From NCBI GenBank assembly GCA_021776175.1, contig JAJFGJ010000031.1, positions 1-60,616 on the forward strand: 60,616 nucleotides of DNA, read 5' to 3'. A model generated the notes under the pieces. The model was given only the letters and a program-made list of their open reading frames with translations, did not search any database and was not told the DNA's origin. This stretch comes from Kiloniellaceae bacterium. GTDB lineage: Bacteria; Pseudomonadota; Alphaproteobacteria; Kiloniellales; J153. Shown one piece after another: positions 8,662 through 18,618 of this stretch; positions within the stretch are counted from its first letter, which is position 1; each line of letters begins with the position of its first letter. The position numbers and the translations under genes were made by a program.

Positions 8662-9876
8662 ATGGAATACACGATATCCGGCGCTAACATTCTCGCTTTG
8701 GCGGTAGCTGTTTGGTTTATCGGTACTTTTGTGAACAAGAAAGTGCCGGTGTTGGAACGCTACAGCATTCCGGTAGCGGTAACGGGCGGCCTGCTTTGCA
8801 GCATGATTGTCACCGCCATCTACTACGGGTTCGATATCACTATTAATTTCGACACCCGGCTCCGGAACCTAATGCTATTGACCTTCTTCTCCACGATCGG
8901 TCTTTCGGCAAAGATCGGTTTGCTAAAAGAGGGCGGCAAGGCGTTGGCCATCCTGCTGATGGCGGCTTCGGTTTTGTTGATCCTGCAGGATACGACAGGC
9001 GTATTACTAGCAATGGCATTCGGGGTTCATCCCGGCTACGGGCTTTTTGGTGGCAGCGTCTCTCTAGCGGGTGGGCACGGAACCGCAATCGCATGGGGCG
9101 GTGTCGCAGAACAGGCAGGCCTCCAGTCGGCAAGTGAAATCGGTATTGCCTTCGCCACATTTGGTTTGATTGCCGGAGGTCTGATAGGTGGACCGATAGC
9201 GGAACGTTTGATTGCCAAGCATGGCCTCAAGGACGCAGGCAATGTTGATGCACTAGGCGCGGTGGCGGGATCTGCCGAGCAAAACGAACGTCACCTCCTG
9301 CCACCGCTATCGTCGGCCCTTGGCACCCTGATGCTTTTGGCGATCTGCGTCGAAATGGGAGATCTGGTAAATCAGTTTCTATTCTCCCAAGGAGTGACCC
9401 TGCCGGGATTTCTAACGGCCATGGTCGTAGGTATTGTCTTCGCTAACTCAGCCGACCTCTTGCGAATCAAAATTGACCCAGTAGCGCGGGAACGCGCGGC
9501 AGAATTGAGTCTGCAACTTTTCCTCGCTATGAGTTTGATGAGTATGCAGCTTTGGGTGCTAGCGGGCGCCGTTGGGAAAATATTGATTGTTCTTTTTTCT
9601 CAGATGACAGTTATCACATTTTTCTCTGTATGGGTCGTATTCCGCGTAATGGGTCGAAACTATGATGCCGCCGTGATCGCCTCCGGTTTTGCCGGTCTCG
9701 GCATGGGTGCGACGCCGGTGGGTATCGCCAATATGAATGCAATCACCTCTAAGTACGGGACGTCGCCCAAGGCGTTCTTGGTTATTCCACTGGTAGGCGC
9801 CTTCTTCCTCGACATCGTGAACGCGCTCGTTATCAAAACCTTTCTAGCCATGCCGTTTATGCAGATGGGTGGATAA
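8662..9876 (+). CDS. gltS: Sodium/glutamate symporter
   Basis: A 404-residue integral membrane protein of the GltS (ESS) family, the usual length, which imports glutamate with Na+. It has two inverted halves each with a Gly-rich re-entrant loop: SVSLAGGHGTAIAWG near residue 132 and GFAGLGMGATPVGIANMNA near residue 343. GGGAGG precedes the ATG. It appears monocistronic. A damaged copy of its 5' part (codons about 11-43) lies at 5441-5545, close to an orphan amino-acid-binding protein. Confidence 0.93.
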   Translation: MEYTISGANILALAVAVWFIGTFVNKKVPVLERYSIPVAVTGGLLCSMIVTAIYYGFDITINFDTRLRNLMLLTFFSTIGLSAKIGLLKEGGKALAILLMAASVLLILQDTTGVLLAMAFGVHPGYGLFGGSVSLAGGHGTAIAWGGVAEQAGLQSASEIGIAFATFGLIAGGLIGGPIAERLIAKHGLKDAGNVDALGAVAGSAEQNERHLLPPLSSALGTLMLLAICVEMGDLVNQFLFSQGVTLPGFLTAMVVGIVFANSADLLRIKIDPVARERAAELSLQLFLAMSLMSMQLWVLAGAVGKILIVLFSQMTVITFFSVWVVFRVMGRNYDAAVIASGFAGLGMGATPVGIANMNAITSKYGTSPKAFLVIPLVGAFFLDIVNALVIKTFLAMPFMQMGG

Positions 9877-9945
9877 AATCATAATGCATGGATGGAGCAA
9901 CACTGACCCCTAAAGCAATATTGCCGGAGCGGAATCGGTTGTTTG

Positions 9946-10305
9946 TTAGGTGTTGGATTCCAGCCAAGCCATGGCAGACTGTCGATCTGAAGGCGGAAAG
10001 AAGCGAACAGGGAGATTCGTGACTTCCTGCAGTCGACTGACTTCTGCGTCCCAGGCACTATCGGCGAGGACTGCCACGCGCTCAAATTTGGCGCGCAATT
10101 CGAGGCGGGCGGCAAAGCGAATAGATCTCCCCTCCTCGTCCCATCCCTTTAGTTCCGTCCAATCGCACAGTAAACCTCTCGGGTGGGTTTCCGCGACCAG
10201 CTTTTCGAATATAGGCATGCCCTCCATAAAGTCACCTGCTCGGACAATGCCGAACAATTTAGCGACAAGGAGAGGTTTCCCGGGTACTGGGTTTATCTCG
10301 AACAT
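9946..10305 (-). CDS. SpoIIAA/STAS-like protein
   Basis: A 119-residue single-domain cytosolic protein resembling the SpoIIAA-like (STAS) family: an N-terminal beta strand pair (LLVAKLFGIV), a helix, then GLLCDWTELKGW and a second alpha/beta unit (ERVAVLAD). Related proteins are small lipid- or partner-binding regulators with no enzyme activity. It converges on gltS and lies in the same orientation as the DUF4105 and cyclase genes, separated by about 170 bases. The specific partner is unknown. Confidence 0.65.
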   Translation of the reverse strand: MFEINPVPGKPLLVAKLFGIVRAGDFMEGMPIFEKLVAETHPRGLLCDWTELKGWDEEGRSIRFAARLELRAKFERVAVLADSAWDAEVSRLQEVTNLPVRFFPPSDRQSAMAWLESNT

Positions 10306-10475
10306 CGATATTCCTGCTGCCGAAGCCGTAATATGCCTACCGGCTCAACGTGAACATCAAGAGTGAGAACGCGGGGGCTCCAATCTTGGAAAAAAATAGT
10401 AGCCATATTAGGTAACATTGTCACCAGTTTGAGAAGCAGCTGTAACGACCCTCATTAAAATCCAGCCTGCCAAGC

Positions 10476-11483
10476 TCACGGAATTCCGGGGAGACCTTCG
10501 CGAATGCGGCGTGAGAAATCGTCGGCACCGTCGGCTGCGCGGGCGCGTTCATTGATGTGGCTCTGCCGGCGCAAGGCGTCGAATGGAAGGCTCTGGTCGA
10601 GCTTACCACGCTCATAGACGAGATCCGGGAAATATCCACTGAGCAACATTTTCCAGCTCAGCGGCACTCGCTCCTGGAAGGCCCGGACATGCATGACGAT
10701 GTTGGTCGTGCAATTCGTTGTGGCGGTATTGTAAAATTCGGGCCGCTCATGCAGTTCGTTGATCTTCGATACATATTGGAGAAACAGTCGGCGGATGTTC
10801 TCCCTTGGAATGTTCACACGATAGAGAAAGACATCCTCCGGTGGTTCACGATAGCTGGTGCGCAACCCGATCAGGTCGCTTTCTTCCGCGACCACGTAAA
10901 ATAATTCGTAACGGCGGAAGAAGCCGGCGAGTGGTGAGTAGGTCTCGCCTTGCTCCTTGCGAGTCTCGATGGAGATTGCTATTTGCTCGCCGGCGAAACC
11001 AAAGCTCAGCATCGTGTGTGCGATGGCATCGCCCATCCAATAAACGGCAACTAAATCGAGCGTATCGAGTTGCCGCATATCGACGGTCTTGTTGTACCAG
11101 CGCGGGGTGTAGTCGGTCTCGCTGCTATAGTTGAAGCTCCGGATATTTCGTAAAGTGATGACATCGGCATTGATCTCAACTAGTGGCAGCATCTCAACAT
11201 CGCTCTGCCAAGCACGGTCGTTGCTCGCCTCGATGGTCGACCACCAAGCGAGCAGCGCAACGAAGACAATCGCGAAGGGCAGTAAGGGCACGATAAGTCG
11301 CCGGCGGAGAAGGGCGGTCAATAAACTTCCCGCGCCTAGTGCAACAAAGCCCAGCGCAAACGTGGTGCGTATGCCGTCCGCCCCCGGCAACGCAAACCAA
11401 AGCGCCAGCCCTCCCCAGATGGCCATCCCGGTTGCCAGTAGTCCGATTAGGCCGGTTCCAAGTCGTCGCAGTAAAGTTTTCAA
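10476..11483 (-). CDS. DUF4105 membrane-anchored protein (Lnb N-terminal-like)
   Basis: A 335-residue protein with three N-terminal membrane spans (residues about 8-32, 40-60, 66-85), then a periplasmic DUF4105 domain. This is the cysteine-protease/amidase-like fold also found at the N-terminus of the Lnb lipoprotein lyso-form transacylase. A conserved motif TTNCTTNIV near residue 258 carries the probable catalytic Cys, with a His in DAIAHTMLSF. Family members act on lipoproteins or other acylated envelope substrates. The function here is inferred. The start appears to be TTG with GGAGG about 15 bases upstream. It follows the adenylate cyclase gene by 48 bases, so the two are probably cotranscribed. 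Confidence 0.8.
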   Translation of the reverse strand: MKTLLRRLGTGLIGLLATGMAIWGGLALWFALPGADGIRTTFALGFVALGAGSLLTALLRRRLIVPLLPFAIVFVALLAWWSTIEASNDRAWQSDVEMLPLVEINADVITLRNIRSFNYSSETDYTPRWYNKTVDMRQLDTLDLVAVYWMGDAIAHTMLSFGFAGEQIAISIETRKEQGETYSPLAGFFRRYELFYVVAEESDLIGLRTSYREPPEDVFLYRVNIPRENIRRLFLQYVSKINELHERPEFYNTATTNCTTNIVMHVRAFQERVPLSWKMLLSGYFPDLVYERGKLDQSLPFDALRRQSHINERARAADGADDFSRRIREGLPGIP

Positions 11484-11531
11484 CGGTATTATTTCTCCCT
11501 CCGACTCCCGTCCGGATCGCCGTACAGGCCT

Positions 11532-13373
11532 CTAAGTCTTCTGCCACTCCAATCGATATACGTCGACCTTCTCCATCTTACCCTTGACGGGGAAGGAATT
11601 GCTCGGGATCGTCACGAATTCACTCGATAGCAGTGCATTGGTTGCCGAGCTGATCAAAATCACGACCTCCGCGTCGGGGTCGACCTCCTTACCAAGTGCT
11701 TCAAGCCGTTGGGTGGTGTTGACCGTGTCGCCGACTACCGTGTAGTTGATGCGGCTTGGCGCACCGATGTTGCCTACGACGAGCGGCCCGGTGTGAATTC
11801 CGATCCGAATCCTCACGGGCTTCATCCCTTGGGCAGCGCGTTCTTTATTGTCTTGGGAAATTGCCTTTGCGATGGCTAACGCGGCTTGGCAGGCGCCAAC
11901 GGCTGTGTTCTCTACCCTTTCCGGTGCGCCCCAAAATGCCATGAGGGCATCGCCTATGTACTTGTCAATCGTCCCTCCCTCTTTTTCCACTTTATCGGCA
12001 AGAAGTGCTAGGTGGTGGTTAAGGAAAGTGGCGACTTCCTTCGCATCCATGCCCTCACACATGGCCGTAAATCCGGCGATATCCGTGAACATGACGGATA
12101 GTTCCCTTTCCTCGGATTGCGCACCAAAGGCTTGGCCCTCCTTGATCAGACGGGCCACCAGCTTGCGCGGCACATAGGTTTCGAAGGATCTTAAGCCTCC
12201 AAGCATTTTGTTGAAGGCGGTCGCCAAATCGTTGACTTCGCGAATCAAGCTCGGCTTAATTTCACCGACTTGATTGAAATCAAGCGTTCCTATCTTCGCC
12301 ACACCGTTGGAAACGCGCTTGATCGGTTGTGACACTCTTCGACTAAGCCAGGCCGCGCAGAACAGTGAAATCAATAGAAACGCCAATCCGATAAAGCCGG
12401 ATAGATAGAGTAACCGCAGGGGAGCATCCACCTCTGCCGCTCTCCGGTAAGCGCCGATCACTAGCGCTGTATCGCCGTATTGGCGGAGAGTCTGCTTGAG
12501 CACGATATACTTTACATTATCGACCGTCAGCCGAAGTAACCGCGCACCGCTTTCTGAGGTCAAATCCACGATTGGAGCCGGCACGGCCTGGTCGATTTTG
12601 GCCAATACCAGATCGCCGACCAGGCCCAAGGGCACTGCAGGGTCCTTCACTGATCGTCTCGGGCGATCGGAAGCTAGGTTCGGATGGGCAAGCACTCGAT
12701 CCTCGCCATAAAGGACGAATATGCGGCTTCCTAACATCTCGCCCAACTCGAAGGTGAGATCGGACAATTCATTCGTGGTGATGGTAGCTACAATGAAGCC
12801 AATATATTCACCATCTTTTCTCAAAGGGCGCCTGACATTGATGAACGTGATTTCCGATTCCGGATTGTAGAACAAGCTGCCCCAATAACTCCCCTTGGCC
12901 GAACGAATCTCACGTTCTTCATTGACTAATCTGGGGCTGTCGCTGAGATCTACCTGATCGAACTGGTAACGGTCAGTCGTCGAGTCTCTACGTAGTCGAA
13001 TTGCCTTAAGATTTTTATCGGCGACTATCATGGCACCGATCTGAGGCAATGCCGCCGTCGCACCAGCCAGCAGATCCGAAATGCGTTCCACGTCAGACAG
13101 GTCATACGAACCGGACTCGATAAGCTGACCCAAATGATCTACCGCACGCTGGGCAGGATCCAGGTGATCGCTAACACTCATTTCCATGATCGCGAGGTTG
13201 CGAAGAATGGAACGTCCGCCCAGATCCGATAGGATTTGCCGGCTTGTCGACCACTGCACGATAAGCACGAGACCCACCGCAAGGAACACAAGCAAGCCGA
13301 CGCTGACCGTCAAGGCGGGAACAATCGGGATTGTTCGCTTCTTAAGTGCCACTTTTCCTGCTCGACGAAACAT
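11532..13373 (-). CDS. Class III adenylate cyclase with Cache sensor and HAMP
   Basis: A 613-residue receptor cyclase with TM1 (about 14-37), a periplasmic double-Cache-like sensor (about 40-320), TM2 (about 325-347), HAMP (about 348-400) and a class III catalytic domain (about 420-600). Both metal Asp residues are present (FTDIAGF and IGDALMAF), as are the substrate Lys (DKYIGD) and the transition-state pair in NTTQRLE. The Lys and the Thr in NYTVVGD favour ATP over GTP. It probably makes cAMP in response to a periplasmic ligand. It is upstream of, and likely cotranscribed with, the DUF4105 gene. Confidence 0.9.
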   Translation of the reverse strand: MFRRAGKVALKKRTIPIVPALTVSVGLLVFLAVGLVLIVQWSTSRQILSDLGGRSILRNLAIMEMSVSDHLDPAQRAVDHLGQLIESGSYDLSDVERISDLLAGATAALPQIGAMIVADKNLKAIRLRRDSTTDRYQFDQVDLSDSPRLVNEEREIRSAKGSYWGSLFYNPESEITFINVRRPLRKDGEYIGFIVATITTNELSDLTFELGEMLGSRIFVLYGEDRVLAHPNLASDRPRRSVKDPAVPLGLVGDLVLAKIDQAVPAPIVDLTSESGARLLRLTVDNVKYIVLKQTLRQYGDTALVIGAYRRAAEVDAPLRLLYLSGFIGLAFLLISLFCAAWLSRRVSQPIKRVSNGVAKIGTLDFNQVGEIKPSLIREVNDLATAFNKMLGGLRSFETYVPRKLVARLIKEGQAFGAQSEERELSVMFTDIAGFTAMCEGMDAKEVATFLNHHLALLADKVEKEGGTIDKYIGDALMAFWGAPERVENTAVGACQAALAIAKAISQDNKERAAQGMKPVRIRIGIHTGPLVVGNIGAPSRINYTVVGDTVNTTQRLEALGKEVDPDAEVVILISSATNALLSSEFVTIPSNSFPVKGKMEKVDVYRLEWQKT

Positions 13374-13867
13374 GGGCGTAACGAATATACCTCCGTCAAT
13401 TCATCCAGAGTTTATTTGGGGCCGCAACTCCCGTTTCGTTGCAACGAGATCACACGTGATTTCCCGGCATAAATTGTTCTCGTATTCACTACCGCCAAAG
13501 CGCTGATGGATCGATCCCACACCGCGCGAACCCTAGCAGCAGATGGCGACACGGGCCGTTCGAGCCTTCGCAATCGAATATAACAACCTTATATTGAGAT
13601 TGGATTCTCAATCCCCTATTATCGCCTATATGAGTGGGGGTTCATATGGGAAATGTCGATTGCGATGATCGGTGCCAAGCATTTTCTGAACATAGCGCCG
13701 ATCTGTCGCTTGTAGTGATCGAGCGCTTGGTGCCAGCCCGCCGGGGTGCAGATCCTGGCCTGCATCTACACCATGAACACAATGCTAAACGCCACAAGCG
13801 CACCCCTGGTGATATTCCATAGGGAGCGGCAGGTTAGGGCGCCTTTCGGCCAACGAATGGGGATATA
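13374..13867. other. Divergent intergenic region between the cyclase and RND genes
   Basis: About 495 bases containing the promoters for the cyclase (leftwards) and the RND operon (rightwards). A 7-bp-arm palindrome sits at 13593-13612, described separately. A plus-strand frame at 13634-13822 has no ribosome binding site and unnatural composition, so I do not call it a gene. Confidence 0.45.
13593..13612. promoter_or_regulatory. Palindromic operator candidate upstream of the RND operon
   Basis: ATTGAGA and TCTCAAT form perfect 7-bp arms around a 6-bp centre. The spacing suits a dimeric regulator such as a Fur-, MarR- or TetR-type protein. It lies about 255 bases before the RND adaptor start and 220 bases before the cyclase start. 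No regulator gene adjoins, so the ligand is unknown. Confidence 0.45.
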
Positions 13868-14956
13868 ATGAAACCACTATTCCTAAGGCTATTACCGTTT
13901 TCTCTAGCCTCGCTCGTTCTGGCTGCTTGCGGCGAAGAGCCGCCGGAGGTTGCCGAGCAAATCCGCGCGGTCAAAACAATCACGATCACGCAGCTGGCCA
14001 CCGGGCAGGTGCGGCGATATTCCGGGATCGTTCAGGCGACGGATTCCTCATCTCTCAGCTTCCAAGTCTCGGGCAACATCAAATCGGTGGCTGTGAAGCA
14101 AGGCGAGCGCGTGACCGAGGGGCAGATCCTATCCGTGCTCGACACTAAGCCCTACGAGCTCGATGTTCAGGCCGCCCAGGCCGAGCTCGGAAAGGCGCGT
14201 GCGGAGCAGACCGAAAAGAACCAGGAACTCGTTCGGCAGAAGACCCTTTATGACAAAGGCTGGGTAGCCAAGATGGCGCTCGATATGGCCACGGCTGCTT
14301 TCGAATCCTCGCGCAGCCAGGTCAGCTATGCCATGTCCCAACTCAACCTTGCTAAACGTGATCTCACCCACACAACGCTCGTCGCGCCGTTCGATGGGCT
14401 CATTGCGGAGCGCTTGGTCGAACCCTTCGTCGAAGTGTCGGCCGGACAGAAGCTGTTCGAGATCAATGCGGAGGGTGCCGTCGAGGTAGCCTTCGATATC
14501 CCCGAGACGACCATCGCGAGGATCACACTTGGTATGCCTGTTAGCGTGACCTTCTCGACCGATCTCAACTGCCTCTGCAAAGGGCGAATCACCGAGATCG
14601 GATCGGTCGCGGGCGACGCCAACGCGTTCCCGGTCAAGGCCGGATTGATCGATCCGCCGGAGAGCGTGCGCGCCGGTATGACCGCTCAGGTCTCAATTGT
14701 TCTCGAGAGCGAGAGGATGGAAACCGCCTATCTGCTGCCGCTCGCGGCGATCGCGCCCGGCGGCGAATCCGGGCAGGGTTTCGTGTTCATTTTCGATCCC
14801 GACACCTCGACGGTACGGAAATCCTTGGTTCGTGGGCGAGGGGCGACCGACAATATGATAGCGATCCATGAAGGGGTGAAGGCCGGCGACGTGATAGCGG
14901 TCGCCGGAGTTAGTTTCTTGAACGATGGCCAGAAAGTGAAGCTCTTGGCCCCTTAG
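13868..14956 (+). CDS. RND efflux periplasmic adaptor lipoprotein
   Basis: A 362-residue membrane fusion protein with signal peptide and lipobox LAAC (Cys about 21), so it is anchored in the inner membrane. It has the usual layout: lipoyl half-domain (SFQVSGNIKSVAVKQGERVTEGQ near 60), an alpha hairpin (about 100-155), the second lipoyl half (TTLVAPFDGLIAERLVE) and a beta barrel (about 200-290). It would link the RND pump to an outer-membrane channel; no TolC-like gene is nearby. GGGGAT precedes the ATG. It is 63 bases from the pump gene. Confidence 0.92.
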   Translation: MKPLFLRLLPFSLASLVLAACGEEPPEVAEQIRAVKTITITQLATGQVRRYSGIVQATDSSSLSFQVSGNIKSVAVKQGERVTEGQILSVLDTKPYELDVQAAQAELGKARAEQTEKNQELVRQKTLYDKGWVAKMALDMATAAFESSRSQVSYAMSQLNLAKRDLTHTTLVAPFDGLIAERLVEPFVEVSAGQKLFEINAEGAVEVAFDIPETTIARITLGMPVSVTFSTDLNCLCKGRITEIGSVAGDANAFPVKAGLIDPPESVRAGMTAQVSIVLESERMETAYLLPLAAIAPGGESGQGFVFIFDPDTSTVRKSLVRGRGATDNMIAIHEGVKAGDVIAVAGVSFLNDGQKVKLLAP

Positions 14957-15019
14957 TCGGATACACACAGACAGTTTCCATAACACACGCCCTCATTCGT
15001 CAACGTCAAGGTTTTGGCC

Positions 15020-18000
15020 ATGTCCGGCATCACGGAATTCGCGCTCAACAACTCACGGTTCACGATCCTGGCCTTAGTCGCCGTGATCGCGACCGGGATC
15101 TTCGCGTTTCTGGATTACCCCAAGCGCGAGGACCCATCGATCGTGATTCGTGAAGCGGTCGTCGCCGCGGCCTTTCCGGGCATGTCTCCCGAACGGGTCG
15201 AGAACCTGATCACCAGGAAGCTCGAAGAGAAGATCCGGGAAATGCCCGAGGTCGACGAGATCTTGTCGGATTCGACCACCGGATCCTCAGTTGTTCATGT
15301 CGTATTGAAGGATCCTTACACCGACCTGGACCCGATCTGGCAGGACCTGCGCAACAAGATGGACGATATTAAGTCAGAGCTGCCGGAGGGCACCTTGGGG
15401 CCTTTTGTCAACGACGAGTTTGGCCTGACCGCGGTCGCCACGATCGCGCTTTGGAGCGAGGGATTCTCGCTCGCCGACATGCGCGAGGTCGCCCGCAACT
15501 TGCGAGACCGCCTCTATAGTCTGCAGGGAATCAGGAAGGTCGAGATCTACGGTATCCAGGACGAGCGCGTGTTCCTTGAGCTGTCAAACGCTAAGATGGC
15601 TCAGTTCGGGATCAGCCCCGGTGTCATCCTGGACACTTTGCAGCGCCAAAATGTGATTCTGCCAGGCGGGCGGTTTTCCGTTGAAGGGCAGAATTTGGTT
15701 ATCGAACCCTCGGGCAACTTCAACGATGTGGCTGAGATCGAGTCGGTGATTATCCAGATCCCCGGCACCGAGCAGGTCACTCCTCTCGACGAACTCGTGA
15801 CCATTTCCAGGGGTTACGTCGATCCGCCCGACAAGCCTGTCTATTTCAAGGGACGGCCGGCGATTGTGCTCAGCGTTTCCGTCAGCGACGGCGTTAATTC
15901 GGTCGAATTCGGCGCGCGCTTGACCCGGAAGATCAAAGAGATCGAGCAGGCTCTGCCGATTGGCTACGTCTTGGAATACGCCACCTATCAACCTGAACTA
16001 GTCGATAAGGCAGTAGACGGGGCGATGACCAACGTCTACCAATCGCTGATCATTGTACTCGTCGTCGTGATGATCTTTCTGGGCCTGCGAACCGGACTCA
16101 TCGTCGGTTCCTTCGTTCCCATGGCGATGCTGCTCGGCCTGGTCGTCATGTGGTTGATGGACATCGAAATGCAGCGCATGTCGATCGCTTCCATGATCAT
16201 CGCGCTTGGCATGCTGGTGGACAACGGCATTGTCGTGGCCGAGGATATCCGGGCGCGACTCGATGCCGGTCAAGAGCGCAGGCGGGCCGCGATCGAAGCC
16301 GGCGCGTCGCTGTCGATTCCGCTTTTGACCGCTTCGCTCACCACGATCCTGGCGTTCGGGCCGATGATGCTGGCCGAGGGCGGGACCGGCGAATACACCC
16401 GCTCTCTCGGTCAGGTGGTGACTATCGTTCTTCTAGGCTCATGGTTTCTGGCGATGTTCATGACGCCGGTCATGTGCGTCTGGTTCATGAAGGTGACGCC
16501 GCATGCCCAAATCCAGGATGAGGCCGTCTACGACCCCTATTCAGGTCGAGTCTATCGTACCTACCGAAGGCTATTGGAAGGCGCGCTCAGGGTGCGGTTT
16601 CTGGTGCTCGCCTTGGTGCTCGTGGCCTTAGTCGCGTCCGGCTATGCATTTCGCTTCGTCGTCCAGGAGTTTTTCCCGGCGAGCGACCGCAATCAGCTTC
16701 TAGTTTATGTCGATTTGCCCGCCGGATCGCACGTCGACAAGACCAAGCGTGCGATCGAGGACCTGACCGCCTGGCTGGAGGACGAGTCGATCAACCCCGA
16801 GGTCGTGAGTAGCATCGCCTACGTGGGCAACGGCGGTCCGCGCTTCTTTCTGTCCCTGGCGCCGTTCGACCCAGATCCGTCCCAGGCCTTCGTGGTCGTG
16901 GTCACCAAGACCGCCGAGCAGGTCCCGGTCATGGTCGAACGAGTTCGGAGCCATCTGTTGAATTCCTTTCCGGAAGTACGCGGACGGGCCAAGGCTATGT
17001 GGCTGGGCGCCACGGAGACGGGCCTGATCGAGGTGCGCCTAAGCGGCCCGGACGCAGAGGCGATCAGCGAGAAGGCGGAAACGCTTCTGGCCGCGCTCAG
17101 GGCCATCCCCGGCACCGTCGATATCAAGCAGGACTGGAACAACAAAATCCTGAAGCTCATGGTCGAAATCGACCAAGCCCGAGCGCGCCGAGCCGGCGTG
17201 ACATCGGCTGAGGTCGCAGGCTCCTTGAATGCCTTCATTGACGGCGTCGAAGTCACCGATTATCGCGAAGGAGATACGGTCATTCCCGTGGTTCTGCGTG
17301 GTACCGAGCAAGATCGCGACAACATCTACAATCTACGCTCGATCAATGTTTATTCAAACAGCCGCGCCACCAACGTGCCCCTGTCCCAAATCAGCGATTT
17401 CAAGCCGATCTGGGAGTTCAGCCGAATCAAGCGGCAGAACCAGGAACGCACGATCACGGTCAGTGCCAAGCATCAATTTCTCAAGGCAGGCCAACTGTTC
17501 GCATTGCTCGAGCCGACGGTCGATGGTCTCGACCTGCCGCCAGGCTACTGGTGGGAGATGGGCGGTGAGCTGGAAAGCGCCGCCGAGGCGCAAGGGTACC
17601 TGGCAAAGTACATGCCGATCTGTTTCTCCCTGATCGTGGTCCTTCTTGTCTGGCAGTTCAATTCTTTCCGGCGGCCGGCAATCATTCTGCTGACAATACC
17701 CCTGACGCTGATAGGCGTGATCGTGGGGTTGCTGGTTATGAGGGCGGTCTTCGGGTTTATGGTGATCCTCGGCCTGCTCAGCTTGGCCGGGATCATCATC
17801 AACAACGGCATCGTGCTGATCGACCGGATCGATACCGAATGTGCTGCCGGCAAGGCACCCTACGATGCGGTTATCGAGGCCGCGCTCGCCCGTTTTCGCC
17901 CCATCTTGATGACTACGATGACGACGATTTTCGGCCTCCTGCCATTGATCGTTTCCGTCGACCCTCTATTTTATGGCTTGGCCACAGTGATTGCCTTCGG

Positions 18001-18106
18001 ACTTGCCGTCGGAACCGTGTTGACGCTCTGCGTGGTGCCGGTGCTTTACACCCTGCTGTTCCGGGTGCAGATCCCGAGGACGACAGCTGCAGCCGTCGAG
18101 CTTTAG
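15020..18106 (+). CDS. RND efflux pump, inner-membrane subunit (HAE1-like)
   Basis: A 1028-residue AcrB-type transporter with 12 spans in two homologous halves and large periplasmic loops; the length is normal. The TM4 motif reads GMLVDNGIVVAEDI where AcrB has VDD, and TM10 reads IINNGIVLIDRI where AcrB has the relay Lys. The pump thus keeps one relay Asp but lacks the second Asp and the Lys, a pattern of a divergent RND subgroup. The substrate is unknown. ATG at 15020 is preferred over TTG at 15014 because CAAGG then has normal spacing. It is followed 10 bases later by a K+-channel-like gene. Confidence 0.93.
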   Translation: MSGITEFALNNSRFTILALVAVIATGIFAFLDYPKREDPSIVIREAVVAAAFPGMSPERVENLITRKLEEKIREMPEVDEILSDSTTGSSVVHVVLKDPYTDLDPIWQDLRNKMDDIKSELPEGTLGPFVNDEFGLTAVATIALWSEGFSLADMREVARNLRDRLYSLQGIRKVEIYGIQDERVFLELSNAKMAQFGISPGVILDTLQRQNVILPGGRFSVEGQNLVIEPSGNFNDVAEIESVIIQIPGTEQVTPLDELVTISRGYVDPPDKPVYFKGRPAIVLSVSVSDGVNSVEFGARLTRKIKEIEQALPIGYVLEYATYQPELVDKAVDGAMTNVYQSLIIVLVVVMIFLGLRTGLIVGSFVPMAMLLGLVVMWLMDIEMQRMSIASMIIALGMLVDNGIVVAEDIRARLDAGQERRRAAIEAGASLSIPLLTASLTTILAFGPMMLAEGGTGEYTRSLGQVVTIVLLGSWFLAMFMTPVMCVWFMKVTPHAQIQDEAVYDPYSGRVYRTYRRLLEGALRVRFLVLALVLVALVASGYAFRFVVQEFFPASDRNQLLVYVDLPAGSHVDKTKRAIEDLTAWLEDESINPEVVSSIAYVGNGGPRFFLSLAPFDPDPSQAFVVVVTKTAEQVPVMVERVRSHLLNSFPEVRGRAKAMWLGATETGLIEVRLSGPDAEAISEKAETLLAALRAIPGTVDIKQDWNNKILKLMVEIDQARARRAGVTSAEVAGSLNAFIDGVEVTDYREGDTVIPVVLRGTEQDRDNIYNLRSINVYSNSRATNVPLSQISDFKPIWEFSRIKRQNQERTITVSAKHQFLKAGQLFALLEPTVDGLDLPPGYWWEMGGELESAAEAQGYLAKYMPICFSLIVVLLVWQFNSFRRPAIILLTIPLTLIGVIVGLLVMRAVFGFMVILGLLSLAGIIINNGIVLIDRIDTECAAGKAPYDAVIEAALARFRPILMTTMTTIFGLLPLIVSVDPLFYGLATVIAFGLAVGTVLTLCVVPVLYTLLFRVQIPRTTAAAVEL

Positions 18107-18116
18107 GGGCAAGCTG

Positions 18117-18569
18117 TTGTTCGGCGGACAAATTTTGATCGGGTCGACCATGATCGCGCTTACCGTCATGATCCATATTGCTGGAATTATCGGCCTTATC
18201 GCCTATCTTAAGGCCCGTGGCTTACGGATCGTGGGGCGCCGAAATTATATTGTCATGACACGCGTTCTCGTCGTGACCACCCTGGGCATCTTTTTGGTGC
18301 ATACCATCGAAATTTGGATTTGGGCGGCTTTATATTTCTTGTTAGGTGAATTCGAGACTATGGAGCGCAGCCTATATTTCTCGACCGTGACGTTCACAAC
18401 ATTGGGCTATGGCGACATCACCCTCCCGGAGCGATGGCAACTTTTGAGTAGTTTAGAGGCGGTGAACGGCATCATTCTGTTCGGGGTTAGCACGGCCTTC
18501 GTGTTCGGAGTCATTCGGAAGCTGTTCGAGGCCGTGGATATCATCCGATCTGAGCCAGGCCATCTATGA
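18117..18569 (+). CDS. Small potassium-channel-like membrane protein
   Basis: A 150-residue protein with hydrophobic segments at about 5-28, 47-72 and 108-133 and a pore loop carrying TLGYGD (in TFTTLGYGDI near 95), the K+ selectivity filter. It belongs to the Ion_trans_2 type and would act as a tetramer in the inner membrane. There is no cytosolic RCK or ligand-binding domain. The start appears to be TTG with AGGGG about 8 bases upstream, only 10 bases from the RND stop; an ATG at 18150 is an alternative. Gene spacing implies cotranscription with the RND pump. Confidence 0.85.
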   Translation: MFGGQILIGSTMIALTVMIHIAGIIGLIAYLKARGLRIVGRRNYIVMTRVLVVTTLGIFLVHTIEIWIWAALYFLLGEFETMERSLYFSTVTFTTLGYGDITLPERWQLLSSLEAVNGIILFGVSTAFVFGVIRKLFEAVDIIRSEPGHL

Positions 18570-18618
18570 CTTCGTGTGGCTCGTCGAGCGGGCTCAGTTG
18601 TTTAGAGGAATATTCGTG

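Noticed and set aside
13634..13822. 62-codon plus-strand frame before the RND operon
   Set aside because: No ribosome binding site, Cys/His/Arg-rich unnatural composition, and it lies in a divergent promoter region.
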